Source: Limnohabitans curvus
GTDB taxonomy: Bacteria > Pseudomonadota > Gammaproteobacteria > Burkholderiales > Burkholderiaceae_C
Assembly (NCBI RefSeq): GCF_003063475.1
Contig: NZ_NESP01000001.1
Coordinates: 744,001-808,000 of the forward strand
Length of the DNA stretch: 64,000 bases
Reading direction: 5' to 3'
Each line of letters opens with the position of its first letter. Positions within the stretch are counted from its first letter, which is position 1. Under the pieces are notes generated by a model. The model was given only the letters and a program-made list of their open reading frames with translations, was not told where the DNA came from and made no database searches. Of this stretch, positions 53,804-63,152 are shown one piece after another. The position numbers and the translations under genes are program-made.

Positions 53804-56779
53804 ATGAAACGGATGCTAATTAACGCAACCCAGTCGGAAGAACGCCGCCTGGCCATCGTCGACGGCCAAAAACTGCTCGACTATGAAATCGAAATCGAAG
53901 GCCGCGAACAGCGCAAAGGCAACATCTACAAAGCCGTAGTCACCCGCGTCGAGCCCTCGCTCGAAGCTTGCTTTGTGGACTACGGCGAAGACCGCCACGG
54001 CTTCTTGCCGTTCAAAGAAATCTCCAAACAGTACTTCGCCGAAGGCGTGTCGGTGAGCCAAGCGCGCATCCAAGACGTCATCAAAGAAGGCCAAGAGCTG
54101 TTGGTCCAAGTGGAAAAAGAAGAACGTGGCAACAAGGGCGCAGCCCTGACCACTTTCATCAGCTTGGCCGGTCGCTATGTGGTGCTCATGCCCAACAACC
54201 CACGCGGTGGTGGCGTCAGCCGCCGCATCGAGGGTGACGACCGCGCAGAACTCAAAGAAGCGATGGACCAATTGGAATACCCCAAGGGCATGTCCATCAT
54301 CGCGCGCACCGCTGGCATTGGCCGCAGCGCCCCTGAGTTGCAATGGGATTTGAACTACCTGCTCAAGTTGTGGACGGCCATCGACGGCGCCAAGGGTGCC
54401 AAAGGCGCGTTCTTGATTTATCAAGAATCCAGCTTGGTCATCCGCGCCATCCGTGACTACTTCAACCATGACATCGGCGACATCTTGATCGACACCGATG
54501 ACATCTATGAGCAAGCGCATCAGTTCATGGCCCATGTCATGCCTGAGCACGCCGCTCGCGTGAAGCGCTACAGCGACGAAACCCCGCTGTTCAGCCGTTT
54601 CCAAATCGAACACCAAATTGAGTCGGCCTACGCCCGTACCGTCAACCTGCCATCCGGCGGTGCGATTGTGATTGACCACACCGAAGCCTTGGTGTCGGTG
54701 GACGTCAACTCGGCCCGCGCCATCAAAGGCGGCGACATCGAAGAAACCGCGACACGCACCAACCTCGAAGCCGCCGACGAAGTGGCCCGCCAAATGCGTT
54801 TGCGCGATTTGGGTGGCTTGATCGTCATCGACTTCATTGACATGGACGAAAGCCGCAACCGCCGTGACGTGGAAAACCGCTTGCGCGAAGCCTTGCGCCA
54901 CGACCGCGCCCGCGTGCAATTTGGCACCATCAGCAAATTCGGTTTGATGGAAATGAGCCGCCAACGCCTGCGTCCTGCGCTGAGCGAAGGCGCTTCGATT
55001 CCTTGCCCACGTTGCGGTGGTTCTGGCCACGTGCGTGACACCGAGAGCTCGGCGCTGCAAATCTTGCGCATCATCCAAGAAGAGTCCATGAAGGACAACA
55101 CAGCCGCCGTGTACGCCCAAGTGCCGGTGGAAGTGGCCTCGTTCTTGTTGAACGAAAAGCGCACTGAAATTGCCAAGATCGAAATCCAACAACGCTTGAA
55201 CGTGTTGCTCGTGCCAAACAAGACACTGGAAACACCCAACTACAAGTTGGAGCGTCTGAAGCACGACGACCCACGCCTCGACCGCGTGGAAGCCAGCTAC
55301 AAAATGGCCGAGGAGTTTGAAGACCCCACCGCCGTGACACGCCGCTCACAAGAGCCCACCAACAAGCAAACGCCTGTCATCAAAGGCGTATTGCCTGATG
55401 CACCGGCACCCGCGCATGAGCCTAAGCCTGCTGCACCTGCCAAAACAGCAGCGACACCTGCACATGCACGCGGCGCTAAGCCTGCGGCCAAAGCACCTGA
55501 AGCTAAATCGGGCGGCTTGTGGGGTTGGTTCACTGGCTTGTTCAGCAGTGACTCGGAAGAAAAAGCCAAGCCAGCTGTGGGCGACAAAAAGCCAGGCGAA
55601 CGCGGCGAGCGCCGTGATGGCCGCAGCGCCAATGGCCGAGGCGGCCGTGGTGGTCGCGGTGGCCGTGGTGGTGACCGCGCCGAACGTGGCACTGAAGGCC
55701 GTACCGAGCGCAACGCCGAAGGCCGCACTGAGCGCAACGCTGAAGGCGTTGAGGCCCGTGGCGAACGCCCAGCGCGTGGTGAGCGTGCAGAGCGCGGCGA
55801 ACGCAATGTGGAACAACGCGGTGAAGGTGGTCGCAGCGAGGGTGGCCGCGAAGGCCGTGGCCCACGCCAAGACCGCAACCGCGGTGGCCGTGGTGAAGGT
55901 CGCAACGGTGAAGGCCGTAACGTCGAAGGTCAACCAGCTCTCGACAACAACGCCACACCCGAAGCTCAAGCCGAAGCACGCGCCAAAGCACGCAACGAGC
56001 GCATGGCCCGCGAAGAGCGTGGCGAAAGCACCGAAGGCGGCAACGAGCCACGCGAACCTCGCGGTGACCGTGCTGAACGTGGTGAGGGCCAAGGCCGTCG
56101 CGAACGTAGCCCACGCGGCGAACGCAACGAAGGCCGCCGTGAACGCGCCCCACGTTTGGACGAAAACGGCAATCCAGAAGTTTTGCCACTCGACAACGCA
56201 GCAGCCACCGAAGGCCAAGCACCGCAAACCGATGAGAACGGTGGCGAGCGTCGTGAGCGCCGCTCACGCGACCGCTACGGCCGTGACCGCCGCGAGCGTG
56301 GCGACCGCGCACCGCGTGAAGAAGGTTCTGCAGAACACGCTGAACAAGGCCCAGCGGCTGAGCACGACAACACGTCTCAAGAGCAAGCGCCTCAAGAAGC
56401 CCGCGAGCCTCGCCAACCCCGTGAACCACGCGGTGAACGTGCTGAGCGCCAAGAGCGTCCAGAGCGCAGCGAACGTTCGGAACGTGCCCCACGTCAAGCG
56501 CCTCGTGAAGCCTCACAGCCAGAAGCACCCGTGGCACAAGCCGCTGCACGCCAAGGCATGCCAAGCATCCAAGCGTTCACATTGCCTGTGTCTGAGATGC
56601 AAGCAGTGGCCCAAAGCAGCGGTTTGGAATGGGTCAACTCCAATCCAGAAAGCATCGCTGCGGTGCAAGCGGCCATTGCCGCCGAACCCAAGCCCGTGCA
56701 TGTACCACGCGAGCGTCCACCTGTGGTGATCTTGGATGAAGGTCCATTGGTGTTGGTTGAGACTCGCAAGGATCTGTAA
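53804..56779 (+). CDS. rne: Ribonuclease E
   Basis: RNase E starts decay of most mRNAs and matures rRNA and tRNA. The 991-residue protein has the S1 domain (NIYKAVVTRVEPSLEACFVDYGEDRHGFLPF), the DNase I-like catalytic site (VDVNSARAIKGG and LIVIDFIDMDE) and the zinc link CPRCGGSG. From about residue 510 onward it is disordered and Arg/Gly/Glu-rich, including tandem EGRTERNA units (about 632-647). A short conserved C-terminal part starts near MPSIQAFTLPV. A membrane-targeting-like helix (GGLWGWFTGLFSS) lies at about 568-580. Confidence 0.97.
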   Translation: MKRMLINATQSEERRLAIVDGQKLLDYEIEIEGREQRKGNIYKAVVTRVEPSLEACFVDYGEDRHGFLPFKEISKQYFAEGVSVSQARIQDVIKEGQELLVQVEKEERGNKGAALTTFISLAGRYVVLMPNNPRGGGVSRRIEGDDRAELKEAMDQLEYPKGMSIIARTAGIGRSAPELQWDLNYLLKLWTAIDGAKGAKGAFLIYQESSLVIRAIRDYFNHDIGDILIDTDDIYEQAHQFMAHVMPEHAARVKRYSDETPLFSRFQIEHQIESAYARTVNLPSGGAIVIDHTEALVSVDVNSARAIKGGDIEETATRTNLEAADEVARQMRLRDLGGLIVIDFIDMDESRNRRDVENRLREALRHDRARVQFGTISKFGLMEMSRQRLRPALSEGASIPCPRCGGSGHVRDTESSALQILRIIQEESMKDNTAAVYAQVPVEVASFLLNEKRTEIAKIEIQQRLNVLLVPNKTLETPNYKLERLKHDDPRLDRVEASYKMAEEFEDPTAVTRRSQEPTNKQTPVIKGVLPDAPAPAHEPKPAAPAKTAATPAHARGAKPAAKAPEAKSGGLWGWFTGLFSSDSEEKAKPAVGDKKPGERGERRDGRSANGRGGRGGRGGRGGDRAERGTEGRTERNAEGRTERNAEGVEARGERPARGERAERGERNVEQRGEGGRSEGGREGRGPRQDRNRGGRGEGRNGEGRNVEGQPALDNNATPEAQAEARAKARNERMAREERGESTEGGNEPREPRGDRAERGEGQGRRERSPRGERNEGRRERAPRLDENGNPEVLPLDNAAATEGQAPQTDENGGERRERRSRDRYGRDRRERGDRAPREEGSAEHAEQGPAAEHDNTSQEQAPQEAREPRQPREPRGERAERQERPERSERSERAPRQAPREASQPEAPVAQAAARQGMPSIQAFTLPVSEMQAVAQSSGLEWVNSNPESIAAVQAAIAAEPKPVHVPRERPPVVILDEGPLVLVETRKDL

Positions 56780-56814
56780 ACCACACGCCCCGCAAGGGGT
56801 TTGAACGCCCAAAC

Positions 56815-56845
56815 AAAACGGCCTAGATCACTCTAGGCCGTTTTT
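56815..56845. terminator. Bidirectional terminator between rne and hemY
   Basis: Perfect stem CGGCCTAGA/TCTAGGCCG around TCAC, with AAAA before and TTTTT after. It separates convergent genes. Confidence 0.95.
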
Positions 56846-56880
56846 GTTTTAGGGTACAGCGATCAAGTGCTTTGCAATGT

Positions 56881-58179
56881 TTACGTGGCCACCTCAGCGG
56901 CGCGTTTCCAGCACAACTGGGCACGCGCTGTTTCTTCTTTCTGCTCGGCCAGCTGAGCCAAGGTGCGCCAGGCTTGGCGCTGCATATCGGGATTTTTGAG
57001 CTGTGGTGCAGCTTGCTCCAGCATTTGCTGCGCCTTGCCCCACAGGGCGTGATGCCAACACACCAGGCCTGCCAAATATTGCAACTCCACCCAGCGTGGG
57101 TAGGTTTGACGCGCGCGGTCAATGCTGGCCAGCCAATCTGAATCGGCAGGCAACAACACCAAGGCACGCGCCAAAGTTTGGGCCACACGCTCGCGAACAG
57201 CAGGCGTGCAACTGTCTGGCTTTTGCACCATGCGATTCCACAAAGGCGTGAGCCAAGGCATCACGGCGGTGGCTTCGCCACTGAGTTTGAGCATGCGCTG
57301 CGCGGCATGCAACACCACCTCGGGCTGTTCGCGCTCTGTGGGCTCCAACGCATCCCACGCGCGCTGCAATTGGGCGCTGTCGTGCGCTTCGTTCAAGCTG
57401 GCCACGGCCAACTCACGCAGCAAACTTTGCGCGGCCGTCTCAGAAAACGCGCCGTGTTTGGCCAGCAGACGTGCGGTGTCGAGGGCCAAGGTGTGTTGTT
57501 GGTCGAGGCGCGTCGCTTTCAGGCGCATACGCAAGGCCAAGGTGCGACGCGCGGGGCCGTGGCGCAAACCATCTAACCAACGCAGCGCTTCAGGGGCATC
57601 GCGATCGCTCAAAGCCCAACGGGCTGCGCCCAAATAGGCAGACTCGATGGCTTCATCCACGGCCTCATCTGCTTGTTCTCGCCCCAAAGCCAGGACAGCT
57701 TGCAAATGCAACACGCGGGCATCACGGTCGCGCAAGGCATGGGCGCTTTCGGCGGCAATCAGGTGCGACAAAGCGCGGAGTTGTTGTGTGTGCCGTGGCG
57801 CGGGGTCGTCTGCCGTGCGGACCGAAGCCAACAAGGCTTCCAAGGCCAGCGCTTGTTCAGCCGACTTGACGGCACGCACATAGCGGCCACTCCACAACTG
57901 AGAAAGCGCATCCAACAACGCCGCGTGCATGGCACGCTCTTTTTGCTGCAAGCGCCAGCGGCGGGCTTGGTGGGGCAATTCAAACAGGGCCGACATGGCG
58001 CGCCATGCCAAGTGCAGCATCACAAACAGCGCCACCAACACCAGCAACACCAAATTGAGCGACAGGTCGACACGGTAAGGCGACCAAAACACGGTGACCG
58101 TGCTTTGGTTACCACCGGCCAACAAGGCCGAGGCCACGGCCACACCGAACAAGGCAACAAACCACAATGCGGCTTTCAT
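56881..58179 (-). CDS. hemY: HemY (heme biosynthesis-associated TPR membrane protein)
   Basis: This is the proteobacterial HemY, a TPR protein downstream of hemX, not the Bacillus protoporphyrinogen oxidase. The 432-residue protein starts MKAALWFVALFGVAVASALLAG, with two N-terminal membrane segments (about 1-20 and 40-62), then helical repeats to the end, including LAGLVCWHHALWGKAQQMLEQA. The upstream open frame lies in hemX. Function in haem synthesis regulation is only suggested by context. It starts one base after the hemX stop. Confidence 0.88.
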   Translation of the reverse strand: MKAALWFVALFGVAVASALLAGGNQSTVTVFWSPYRVDLSLNLVLLVLVALFVMLHLAWRAMSALFELPHQARRWRLQQKERAMHAALLDALSQLWSGRYVRAVKSAEQALALEALLASVRTADDPAPRHTQQLRALSHLIAAESAHALRDRDARVLHLQAVLALGREQADEAVDEAIESAYLGAARWALSDRDAPEALRWLDGLRHGPARRTLALRMRLKATRLDQQHTLALDTARLLAKHGAFSETAAQSLLRELAVASLNEAHDSAQLQRAWDALEPTEREQPEVVLHAAQRMLKLSGEATAVMPWLTPLWNRMVQKPDSCTPAVRERVAQTLARALVLLPADSDWLASIDRARQTYPRWVELQYLAGLVCWHHALWGKAQQMLEQAAPQLKNPDMQRQAWRTLAQLAEQKEETARAQLCWKRAAEVAT

Positions 58180-58180
58180 A

Positions 58181-59269
58181 TCAGCGCCCCGCTGCCGCTG
58201 TGGTGAGGGCCGCGATGGTGTCGTCCACACGCGGGATTTCAATTTGCTTAGCCTGCGCCAGCACTTCACGCGCCAGCGCCAAGGTGGTTTGGCCTTGGCG
58301 GGTTTGCATGTCAAAGTAACGCACCAAGTCGTCGTTGGCTTGCTTCATGTCAGATTGCACGGCGTCAAAGTGACGGGCCAACAAACCCAAGCGTGCGTTG
58401 AGCAAGCGCAGTTTGAGGTTTTCGCGCACAAAGAAACTTTGGTCGGGCGACAGCATGCTGGCTTCGGGTTTGCCAATGCGACTGACGCGAATCAGGCTTT
58501 GAGCGTCGTCCCAAACGTCAGACAGTACCTTCTCCCACCAGCTCATGCTGATGGCCTTGGCCCAGCTCGTGGTGGGCACGGCTTGCACAGGTTTTTCTTT
58601 GGGCGCATTGCCCACCGCGTTGAGCAAAGGCAAGGTGTCGACCACGCGCACCAGCTCGTCGAGCTTGAACAGCAAGGCCGGGGTGTCAGCCACAGCCGTG
58701 GCTTTGATGCGTTCAATGTCGCGGGTGACCGCACGCAACACGGGGGCGAGGCGGGGTTGTGCGACTTTGGTCAAACGTTGCTCAGCCGAGTTGAGCGCGG
58801 CCAACAAAGGCTGCACGCTGCCAGTGAGCTGGGCTTGTTGCTGCGCCAAGCGAATGGCGGATTCGATGTCGACCACCAAGTTTTCGTCACGCGAGCGCGA
58901 GAGGCTTTGCATCAGGTCTTCGAGCTGGCTGCGTTGCAAGGCCACTTCGCTGAGCTTGGCGTCGGTCACCGACAAGCGGGCGGCGGTTTCGCGCGCCAGC
59001 TCTTCGGCTTGTTTGGACGTCACACGCGCTTCCACCGCTTGGCTGCCGGTGTCAGCGCTTTGGCGCGCCAGTTGTTCTTGAATGCCCGAGAGCTTGGCCC
59101 ACATCAGGCCCGAACCCACAGCGCCCACCACGGCCAATGCGCCGATGCTGCGGATGAGCCACGTGTTGGCGTCCGTGCGGGGACTGGTGAACTCGCTGGC
59201 GTTGGCAAGCGGTTCAGTCGTCGGGCCCAAGGGTGGGAGATTGGAGGTGTCGTCGTGCTCTGGCTTCAT
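58181..59269 (-). CDS. hemX: HemX family membrane protein
   Basis: The 362-residue protein starts MKPEHDDTSNLPPLG, where the ATG overlaps the hemD stop (ATGA); an ATG three codons upstream is possible. One membrane helix (IRSIGALAVVGAVGSGLMWAKL) is followed by coiled-coil sequence and the HemX domain (KAISMSWWEKVLSDVWDDAQSLIRVSRI, FVRENLKLRLLNARLGLLARH). HemX is often labelled uroporphyrinogen methyltransferase, but this protein lacks a methyltransferase domain. A role in porphyrin assembly is inferred. Confidence 0.88.
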   Translation of the reverse strand: MKPEHDDTSNLPPLGPTTEPLANASEFTSPRTDANTWLIRSIGALAVVGAVGSGLMWAKLSGIQEQLARQSADTGSQAVEARVTSKQAEELARETAARLSVTDAKLSEVALQRSQLEDLMQSLSRSRDENLVVDIESAIRLAQQQAQLTGSVQPLLAALNSAEQRLTKVAQPRLAPVLRAVTRDIERIKATAVADTPALLFKLDELVRVVDTLPLLNAVGNAPKEKPVQAVPTTSWAKAISMSWWEKVLSDVWDDAQSLIRVSRIGKPEASMLSPDQSFFVRENLKLRLLNARLGLLARHFDAVQSDMKQANDDLVRYFDMQTRQGQTTLALAREVLAQAKQIEIPRVDDTIAALTTAAAGR

Positions 59270-60102
59270 GCCAGACATTCTAATGAGCGAAGCACATCCG
59301 CGACATGGGGGCGAGAGAGGTGAACCGCACCAAAACCCAGCGTCTGCGCCGTTTGGGCAATGCGGGCATGGGTGGCGATGCAGCGGGCGTTGGCCCAACT
59401 TTGAGCGGGCAAGGTGTGGGCGAGGTGTTGGATGGCTTGCGAGCTGCTGAAGCACCACACGCTGCCGTCGGTGGCAGCTTGGGCGGCCTGCGCTTTTTGC
59501 TGGGTTGACCACACGGGCGCGCGGCGCTCATAGGCCACCACAAACTGAGCCGATGCGCCTGCGGCCTGCAGCTGTTGGGCCAGCCAATCGCGGCCTGTGC
59601 CGGTGAGTGCGGCGTTGGGCTCTGGTTGTGCGGCTGCCGTGTCTGAACACACGTCATGGCCCCGAACAATCAGCACAGGCTGCCCCACTTTCACCTGCGC
59701 GGCGACACGCTGCCACAAGGCTTCCGAGTCAAACTGCGCCGCGTCGGCGGCTGGGCTGTCAATGCACGCTTCGGGCACACCGGCTTGCAACAAGGCTTTG
59801 TGCGTGCCCGGTCCAGTGGCCCAGCAGCGCGGGCCGGTGGCCCAAGTGGGGCTTGTGACCTGCCCCGCATCGGCACGCAGGTCCGCTGGTTGGCTGTCAA
59901 AGAAATAGCGCACGGCTTGTGCGCTGACAAACATCACCGCTTGCCATTCAGACCATTGCGCCCACGCTTGCAACACGGGCTGTAAATGTCTAGCAGGGCC
60001 CACCTCAATCAAGGGCAAGGCCAGCGCTTGGTGGCCAGCGGCTTGCAGCGCATCGACCCACGCTGGCGCATCGCCTGCGGGTCGGGTGATGACAACACGC
60101 AT
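59266..60102 (-). CDS. hemD: Uroporphyrinogen-III synthase
   Basis: HemD closes hydroxymethylbilane into uroporphyrinogen III. The family is poorly conserved. The 278-residue protein starts MRVVITRPAGDAPAWVDALQAAGHQALALPLIEV, a typical HemD N-terminus, and has VMFVSAQAVRYFF and VWCFSSSQAIQHLAHTLP, with the expected two-lobe layout. It is 17 bp after hemC. The start is an ATG; an in-frame TTG is at 60111. Confidence 0.9.
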   Translation of the reverse strand: MRVVITRPAGDAPAWVDALQAAGHQALALPLIEVGPARHLQPVLQAWAQWSEWQAVMFVSAQAVRYFFDSQPADLRADAGQVTSPTWATGPRCWATGPGTHKALLQAGVPEACIDSPAADAAQFDSEALWQRVAAQVKVGQPVLIVRGHDVCSDTAAAQPEPNAALTGTGRDWLAQQLQAAGASAQFVVAYERRAPVWSTQQKAQAAQAATDGSVWCFSSSQAIQHLAHTLPAQSWANARCIATHARIAQTAQTLGFGAVHLSRPHVADVLRSLECLA

Positions 60103-60119
60103 GGTTAGCAACGAGAGGT

Positions 60120-61058
60120 TTAGTGAGCGCCTTGCGCGCGCAACTGAACCGCCACCGATTCGCCCAGCAAGTTGGCCGCATCGCGTGAGGCGGGGTCAGC
60201 CGCATCCAGGGCTTGCTTGGCGTCAGCACGCAGCAGCACGGGCGCACCAGAGGGGTCGCCCCAAGCGGCTTGCAAACGCAACACGCCATCGGTCAACGTG
60301 GCGTGCGCGGCCAGAGGCATGGAGCAACTGCCGCCCATGGCGCGGCTCACGGCGCGCTCAGCCGTCACGGTCAGCCACGTGGCGGCATCGGCCAGCGGGG
60401 CCAAGGCTTGGGCTACATCGGCACGGTTGCTGCGCACCTCAATGCCCAACGCGCCCTGTCCTGCGGCGGGCAACATTTCGGTGGTTTCAAAAATATGGCG
60501 AATGCGCTCGCCCAAGCCCAAACGTTTCAAGCCCGCAGCGGCCAACACAATGCCGTCGTACTGGCCTTCGTCGAGCTTGCGCAAACGGGTGTCGAGGTTG
60601 CCGCGCAGGGGCTCAATCTTCAAATCGGGGCGCAGGGCGCGCAGCAGCACGGTGCGGCGCAGGCTGGAGGTGCCCACCACCGCGCCTTGTGGCAAATCAT
60701 TCAGGTGCGCGTATTTGGACGACACCCACGCATCGCGCGGATCTTCGCGGGTCATCACACAGGCGAGGTCAAAGCCTTCGGGCAAATCCATCGGCACGTC
60801 TTTGAGCGAATGCACCGCCAAATTGGCGCGGCCTTCTTCGAGGGCCACTTCGAGTTCTTTCACAAACAGGCCTTTGCCGCCCACTTTGCTCAAAGAGCGG
60901 TCCAAAATTTGATCGCCCTGTGTGGTCATGCCCAGCAATGCCACGCTGTGGCCTTGGGCCTGCAGCAAGGCTTGCACATGCTCGGCTTGCCACATGGCCA
61001 AACGGCTTTCGCGGGTGGCGATGGTCAAGGAAACGGGGGGGGTGGGGGCAGTGGACAA
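60120..61058 (-). CDS. hemC: Hydroxymethylbilane synthase (porphobilinogen deaminase)
   Basis: HemC joins four porphobilinogens on a dipyrromethane cofactor. The protein has [56 protein letters not shown] and the cofactor Cys in [12 protein letters not shown]. No ATG or GTG lies in frame before this N-terminus; the best start is TTG at 61058, giving [11 protein letters not shown] as start and 312 residues, with GAG about 6 nt upstream. A TTG at 61106 would add 16 residues. The start region holds a run of eight C (8 G on the + strand). Confidence 0.92.
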   Translation of the reverse strand: MSTAPTPPVSLTIATRESRLAMWQAEHVQALLQAQGHSVALLGMTTQGDQILDRSLSKVGGKGLFVKELEVALEEGRANLAVHSLKDVPMDLPEGFDLACVMTREDPRDAWVSSKYAHLNDLPQGAVVGTSSLRRTVLLRALRPDLKIEPLRGNLDTRLRKLDEGQYDGIVLAAAGLKRLGLGERIRHIFETTEMLPAAGQGALGIEVRSNRADVAQALAPLADAATWLTVTAERAVSRAMGGSCSMPLAAHATLTDGVLRLQAAWGDPSGAPVLLRADAKQALDAADPASRDAANLLGESVAVQLRAQGAH

Positions 61059-61225
61059 AACAAAACTCGCTTTTTCAGAGCCACGACAGGCGTGTGGCGA
61101 AATCAATTGCGGTAAATGTTAGCAGGCGCACCCAAGCGGTGAACGCGCAGATCACGCGCCCCACGAAGAGGAAAGCGAAGAGCCATCGCGGGAAGCGGCC
61201 GCCAGCCCGATAAAATCTGACCCAT

Positions 61226-62674
61226 ATGACAAACCAACTCGACAAAAAATCCCAAGCGTGGTCCGCCCTGTTTTCTGAACCCATGAGCGAGTTGGTCAAG
61301 CGCTACACCGCCAGCGTGTTCTTTGACAAACGCTTGTGGCAAGCCGACATCACGGGCAGCTTGGCACACGCTGAGATGCTGGGCCACCAAGGCATCATCG
61401 GCAAAGACGACCACGCCGCCATCCAAAAAGGTATGGCGCAAATTTGGTCTGAAATTGAATCCGGTCAGTTCGAGTGGAAGCTCGACTTGGAAGACGTCCA
61501 CCTGAACATCGAAGCGCGCCTCACCCAACTGGTGGGCGACGCTGGCAAACGCCTGCACACCGGCCGCAGTCGCAACGACCAAGTGGCCACCGATGTGCGC
61601 CTGTGGTTGCGCAGCGAGATGGACCTCATCATCGACTTGTTGGTCGATTTGCAAAAGTCACTCGTGGAAGTGGCTGAGAAAAACGTCGAGGTCATCATGC
61701 CCGGCTTCACCCACTTGCAAGTGGCCCAGCCCGTGAGCTTTGCACACCATCTGTTGGCCTATGTGGAAATGTTTGCACGCGACGCCGAGCGCATGAGCGA
61801 CGTGCGCCGCCGCACCAACCGCTTGCCTTTGGGCAGCGCCGCTTTGGCTGGCACCACCTACCCGCTGGACCGCGAACGCGTGGCCCGCACGCTGGGCATG
61901 GTGGACGAACACGGCAACGCACAAGTCTGCCAAAACAGCTTGGACGGCGTGAGCGACCGCGACTTTGCGATTGAGTTCACCGCCGCCGCTTCGCTGTGCA
62001 TGGTGCACATCAGCCGCATGTCGGAAGAGTTGATTTTGTGGATGAGCCAAAACTTTGGCTTCATCAAAATTGCCGACCGCTTCACCACCGGCAGCTCCAT
62101 CATGCCGCAGAAGAAAAACCCAGACGTGCCCGAACTCGCACGCGGCAAAACCGGCCGTGTGGTGGGCCATTTGATGGGCCTCATCACCTTGATGAAAGGC
62201 CAGCCACTGGCCTACAACAAAGACAACCAAGAAGACAAAGAGCCTTTGTTTGACACGGTGGACACGCTCAAAGACACGCTGCGCATCTTCAGCGAAATGG
62301 TGGGCGGCCAAGTCAACCCAGCCACGGGTCAAAAAGAAGGCGGCATCACCGTCAACGCCCAAGCCATGGAAGACGCGGCCAAAAAAGGCTTTGCCACCGC
62401 CACCGACTTGGCCGACTACTTGGTGAAAAAAGGCCAGCCTTTCCGCGATGCGCACGAAACCGTGGCCCACGCGGTGAAGGCCGCCGCCAGCCACAACTGC
62501 GATTTGTCTGAACTGCCGCTGGAAGTGCTGCAAAGCTTTCACCCCACCATCGAAAAAGACGTGTACGACTGCCTGAGCCTGCACGGCTCACTCAATGCGC
62601 GCAACACTTTGGGTGGCACAGCCCCCGTACAGGTGCGCGCGCAAATTGAGCGCCACCACAAACGACTGGCCTGA
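61226..62674 (+). CDS. argH: Argininosuccinate lyase
   Basis: ArgH releases arginine and fumarate from argininosuccinate. The 482-residue protein has the fumarase-superfamily signature [12 protein letters not shown], the [13 protein letters not shown] segment and [14 protein letters not shown]. It is divergent from hemC across 167 bp that hold a TAAAAT hexamer (61211-61216) close to the start. It is followed 1 bp later by a DUF2127 gene. Confidence 0.98.
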   Translation: MTNQLDKKSQAWSALFSEPMSELVKRYTASVFFDKRLWQADITGSLAHAEMLGHQGIIGKDDHAAIQKGMAQIWSEIESGQFEWKLDLEDVHLNIEARLTQLVGDAGKRLHTGRSRNDQVATDVRLWLRSEMDLIIDLLVDLQKSLVEVAEKNVEVIMPGFTHLQVAQPVSFAHHLLAYVEMFARDAERMSDVRRRTNRLPLGSAALAGTTYPLDRERVARTLGMVDEHGNAQVCQNSLDGVSDRDFAIEFTAAASLCMVHISRMSEELILWMSQNFGFIKIADRFTTGSSIMPQKKNPDVPELARGKTGRVVGHLMGLITLMKGQPLAYNKDNQEDKEPLFDTVDTLKDTLRIFSEMVGGQVNPATGQKEGGITVNAQAMEDAAKKGFATATDLADYLVKKGQPFRDAHETVAHAVKAAASHNCDLSELPLEVLQSFHPTIEKDVYDCLSLHGSLNARNTLGGTAPVQVRAQIERHHKRLA

Positions 62675-62675
62675 C

Positions 62676-63152
62676 ATGCCCCACGACCAAAGTCAGCGTA
62701 GCGCTCTCCACGCCATCGCTGCCTTTGAGGCGACCAAAGGCTTGGCCGCGCTGGCGGGTTTGATGGGTGTGCTCGACCTGCTGCACCGCGATGTGCGCGC
62801 CGTGGTCTTGACGCTGATTGGCCGCTTTGGCCTGGACCCCGAGGCACACTACCCGTCCCTGTTGCTGCATTACGCCGATCTGCTGCCAGACACCGATGTG
62901 CACATGTTGGTCATGCTGGCCTCGGCCTACATCGCGTTGCGCTTCATCGAGGCCACGGGTCTTTGGCTGGGCAAGGCTTGGGGTGAGTATTTGGGTGCGC
63001 TGTCGGGCGGCATTTACATCCCGTTTGAGGTGGTGCATTTCATCGACGAGCCCTCATGGATGAACGCCTTCATCGTGATATTGAATACGGTCATCGTGGG
63101 CTATCTCACCTACGCCCTGTGGCAACGCCATCAACACAAGGCACACGCATGA
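62676..63152 (+). CDS. DUF2127 membrane protein
   Basis: The 158-residue protein starts at ATG 62676 (MPHDQSQRSALHAIAAFEATKGLAAL). It has about four membrane segments and the DUF2127 patterns ASAYIALRFIEATGLWLGKAWGEYLGALSGGIYIPFEV. The family is uncharacterised. It starts one base after argH and its stop overlaps the next start (ATGA), so argH, this gene and the kinase are one transcript. Confidence 0.85.
   Translation: MPHDQSQRSALHAIAAFEATKGLAALAGLMGVLDLLHRDVRAVVLTLIGRFGLDPEAHYPSLLLHYADLLPDTDVHMLVMLASAYIALRFIEATGLWLGKAWGEYLGALSGGIYIPFEVVHFIDEPSWMNAFIVILNTVIVGYLTYALWQRHQHKAHA

Noticed and set aside
53816..55264. A 482-codon open frame antisense to rne, and another of 340 codons at 55542-56564
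   Set aside because: They mirror the strongly biased codons of rne on the opposite strand, have low-complexity translations and no recognisable domain or ribosome site.
58181..59512. HemX as a 443-residue protein starting at 59512
   Set aside because: The extra N-terminus is read through hemD in another frame and is Cys/His/Arg-rich nonsense; the ATGA overlap at 59269 gives the natural start.
61020..61060. hemC as a frameshifted pseudogene at the C run
   Set aside because: The frame is open on both sides and all catalytic motifs are intact. A TTG start explains the gene without a frameshift.
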